From contig CAVSES010000001.1 of NCBI GenBank assembly GCA_963727045.1, positions 1,612,001-1,676,000 on the forward strand: DNA of 64,000 nucleotides, written 5' to 3'. The DNA is from Bog-1198 sp963727045. Lineage in GTDB: Bacteria > Pseudomonadota > Gammaproteobacteria > Steroidobacterales > Steroidobacteraceae. Both the position numbers and the translations under genes were made by a program. Positions 63,377-64,000 of the stretch are shown here, piece after piece (the stretch's first letter is position 1; each line of letters opens with the position of its first letter). The notes under the pieces are model-generated. The model was given only the letters and a program-made list of their open reading frames with translations, had not been told where the DNA came from and made no database searches.

Positions 63377-64000
63377 TTATAGATATTTACAGAAATCACT
63401 ATCAATTAGAAATAAGGGCAGCGGATCGACCGGTTTGCCGTTCAGACGAATTTCGAAGTACAGCGCCGCGATTTGATGCGGACCCGTTCCCATGTGCGCG
63501 ATGGGTTGCCCGCCGGCGACCTCCTGGCCCTCGCGCACCAGCATTTCGCTATTGTGCGCATAAGCGGAGAGCAAATTGTCGCCGTGTTTGATGATGATCA
63601 AATTGCCGTAACCGCGAAGACCGCTGCCGGTGTACACCACGCGGCCCGCGCAGGCAGCGCGCACGTCCTGTCCCAATTGCCCGAGAGCAGGATGCCGCCG
63701 CCCGGCACCGGACGCGGTGCGCCGATGCGGTCAGTCGGCCACACCCATGCCGATGCGTCCCGTGACGCGCGGCGCCGGCACTGCACGGCTGCGGGTGGCG
63801 CTCGGAGCGGCCGGGGTCTGCGCGACCGCGCCGGCCTGCTGGCCTGCGGCTCCTTGCGTATCTGCGGCGGACCCAGCAGCAGGACCTGGCCGACCGCGAT
63901 GTGGTAGTCGGCGCCGATGTTGTTCCATCGCGCCAGATCGCGAAAGTCGAGATCGTGACGCCACGCGATACTGTAGAGCGTGTCCTGCGGCCGCACCACG
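63377..64000 (-). CDS. nlpD: Murein hydrolase activator NlpD, C-terminal part (frameshifted, 5' end outside window)
   Basis: Outer membrane lipoprotein that activates amidase AmiC. In the window are a LysM domain (RPQDTLYSIAWRHDLDFRDL, NNIGADYHIAVGQVLLLG), a Pro/Ala linker and a LytM/M23 domain (GQDVRAACAGRVVYTGSGLR, NLIIIKHGDNLLSAYAHNSE, QPIAHMGTG, ALYFEIRLNGKPVDPLPLF). The metal-binding histidine of active LytM enzymes (LHFEIR) is Tyr here, as expected for a non-catalytic activator. Breaks near 63690 and 63740. The lipobox end lies beyond the right edge. Confidence 0.85.

Overview
High-GC bacterial chromosome. Gene content and order point to a Gammaproteobacterium near the Xanthomonadales/Nevskiales/Steroidobacterales: an lpxK-msbA-exbD-exbB block with lolCDE; rpoE-rseA-rseB running into lepA-lepB-rnc-era-recO-pdxJ-acpS; a recJ partner resembling RpfE; and a phasin/thiolase pair implying polyhydroxyalkanoate storage. 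The outer membrane and lipid A genes show a diderm. No tRNA, rRNA, CRISPR array, IS element or prophage was recognised, and no gene-free stretch exceeds about 300 bases.

Layout. 1-11.5 kb: the tail of RNase E, a DUF4184 membrane protein, a deleted Pit phosphate transporter, then envelope genes on the minus strand (kdsB, trm112-like, lpxK, msbA, exbD, exbB) and lolC-lolE-lolD, with a DUF2062 protein between. 11.6-16.7 kb: a small exported protein, a good intrinsic terminator, mfd, DUF1993 and DUF938 proteins. 16.7-23.8 kb: an accessory catabolic island (two SDRs, a Spinster-type MFS carrier, an exported SMP-30 lactonase, an amidohydrolase of the carbamoylase/allantoate family, an epimerase and a PuuE-like deacetylase). 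23.8-27.6 kb: a CHASE4 histidine kinase and a REC-GGDEF-EAL regulator. 28.2-46.5 kb: about 22 collinear minus-strand genes from a small SDHAF4-like gene through sdhCDAB-sdhE, rpoE-rseAB, glutaredoxin, lepA, lepB, rnc, era, recO, pdxJ, acpS, a PolB-type exonuclease, rlmD and nagZ to a PAS/degenerate-GGDEF protein and a dimethylarginine dimethylaminohydrolase. 46.5-51 kb: ygfZ, murI, lysS, prfB (with its programmed +1 frameshift). 51-59.9 kb: a membrane GGDEF-EAL protein, aldehyde dehydrogenase and acetyl-CoA synthetase, a GNAT protein, thiolase and phasin. 60-64 kb: recJ, an RpfE-like protein, an Mth938-like protein and the C-terminal part of nlpD.

Data quality dominates the reading. From base 1 to about 21.45 kb almost every gene is a clean open frame. 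From about 21.45 kb to the end nearly every gene, including indispensable ones (lepA, era, rnc, sdhA, lysS, prfB), is broken by single-base indels, while the protein continues intact in another frame and the ATGA/GTGA start-stop overlaps survive. I take these as sequencing or assembly indels and annotate such genes as full-length CDS spans that no single frame covers. Ends given for these genes are reconstructed from the frame that carries the family's terminus.

How it works together: the left part builds and exports lipid A and lipoproteins; the central operon couples respiration (succinate dehydrogenase with three maturation helpers), the sigma-E envelope stress response, protein export, RNA processing and cofactor synthesis; three c-di-GMP-type proteins supply signalling; and the right part turns acetaldehyde/acetate into acetyl-CoA and acetoacetyl-CoA with a phasin for storage granules.
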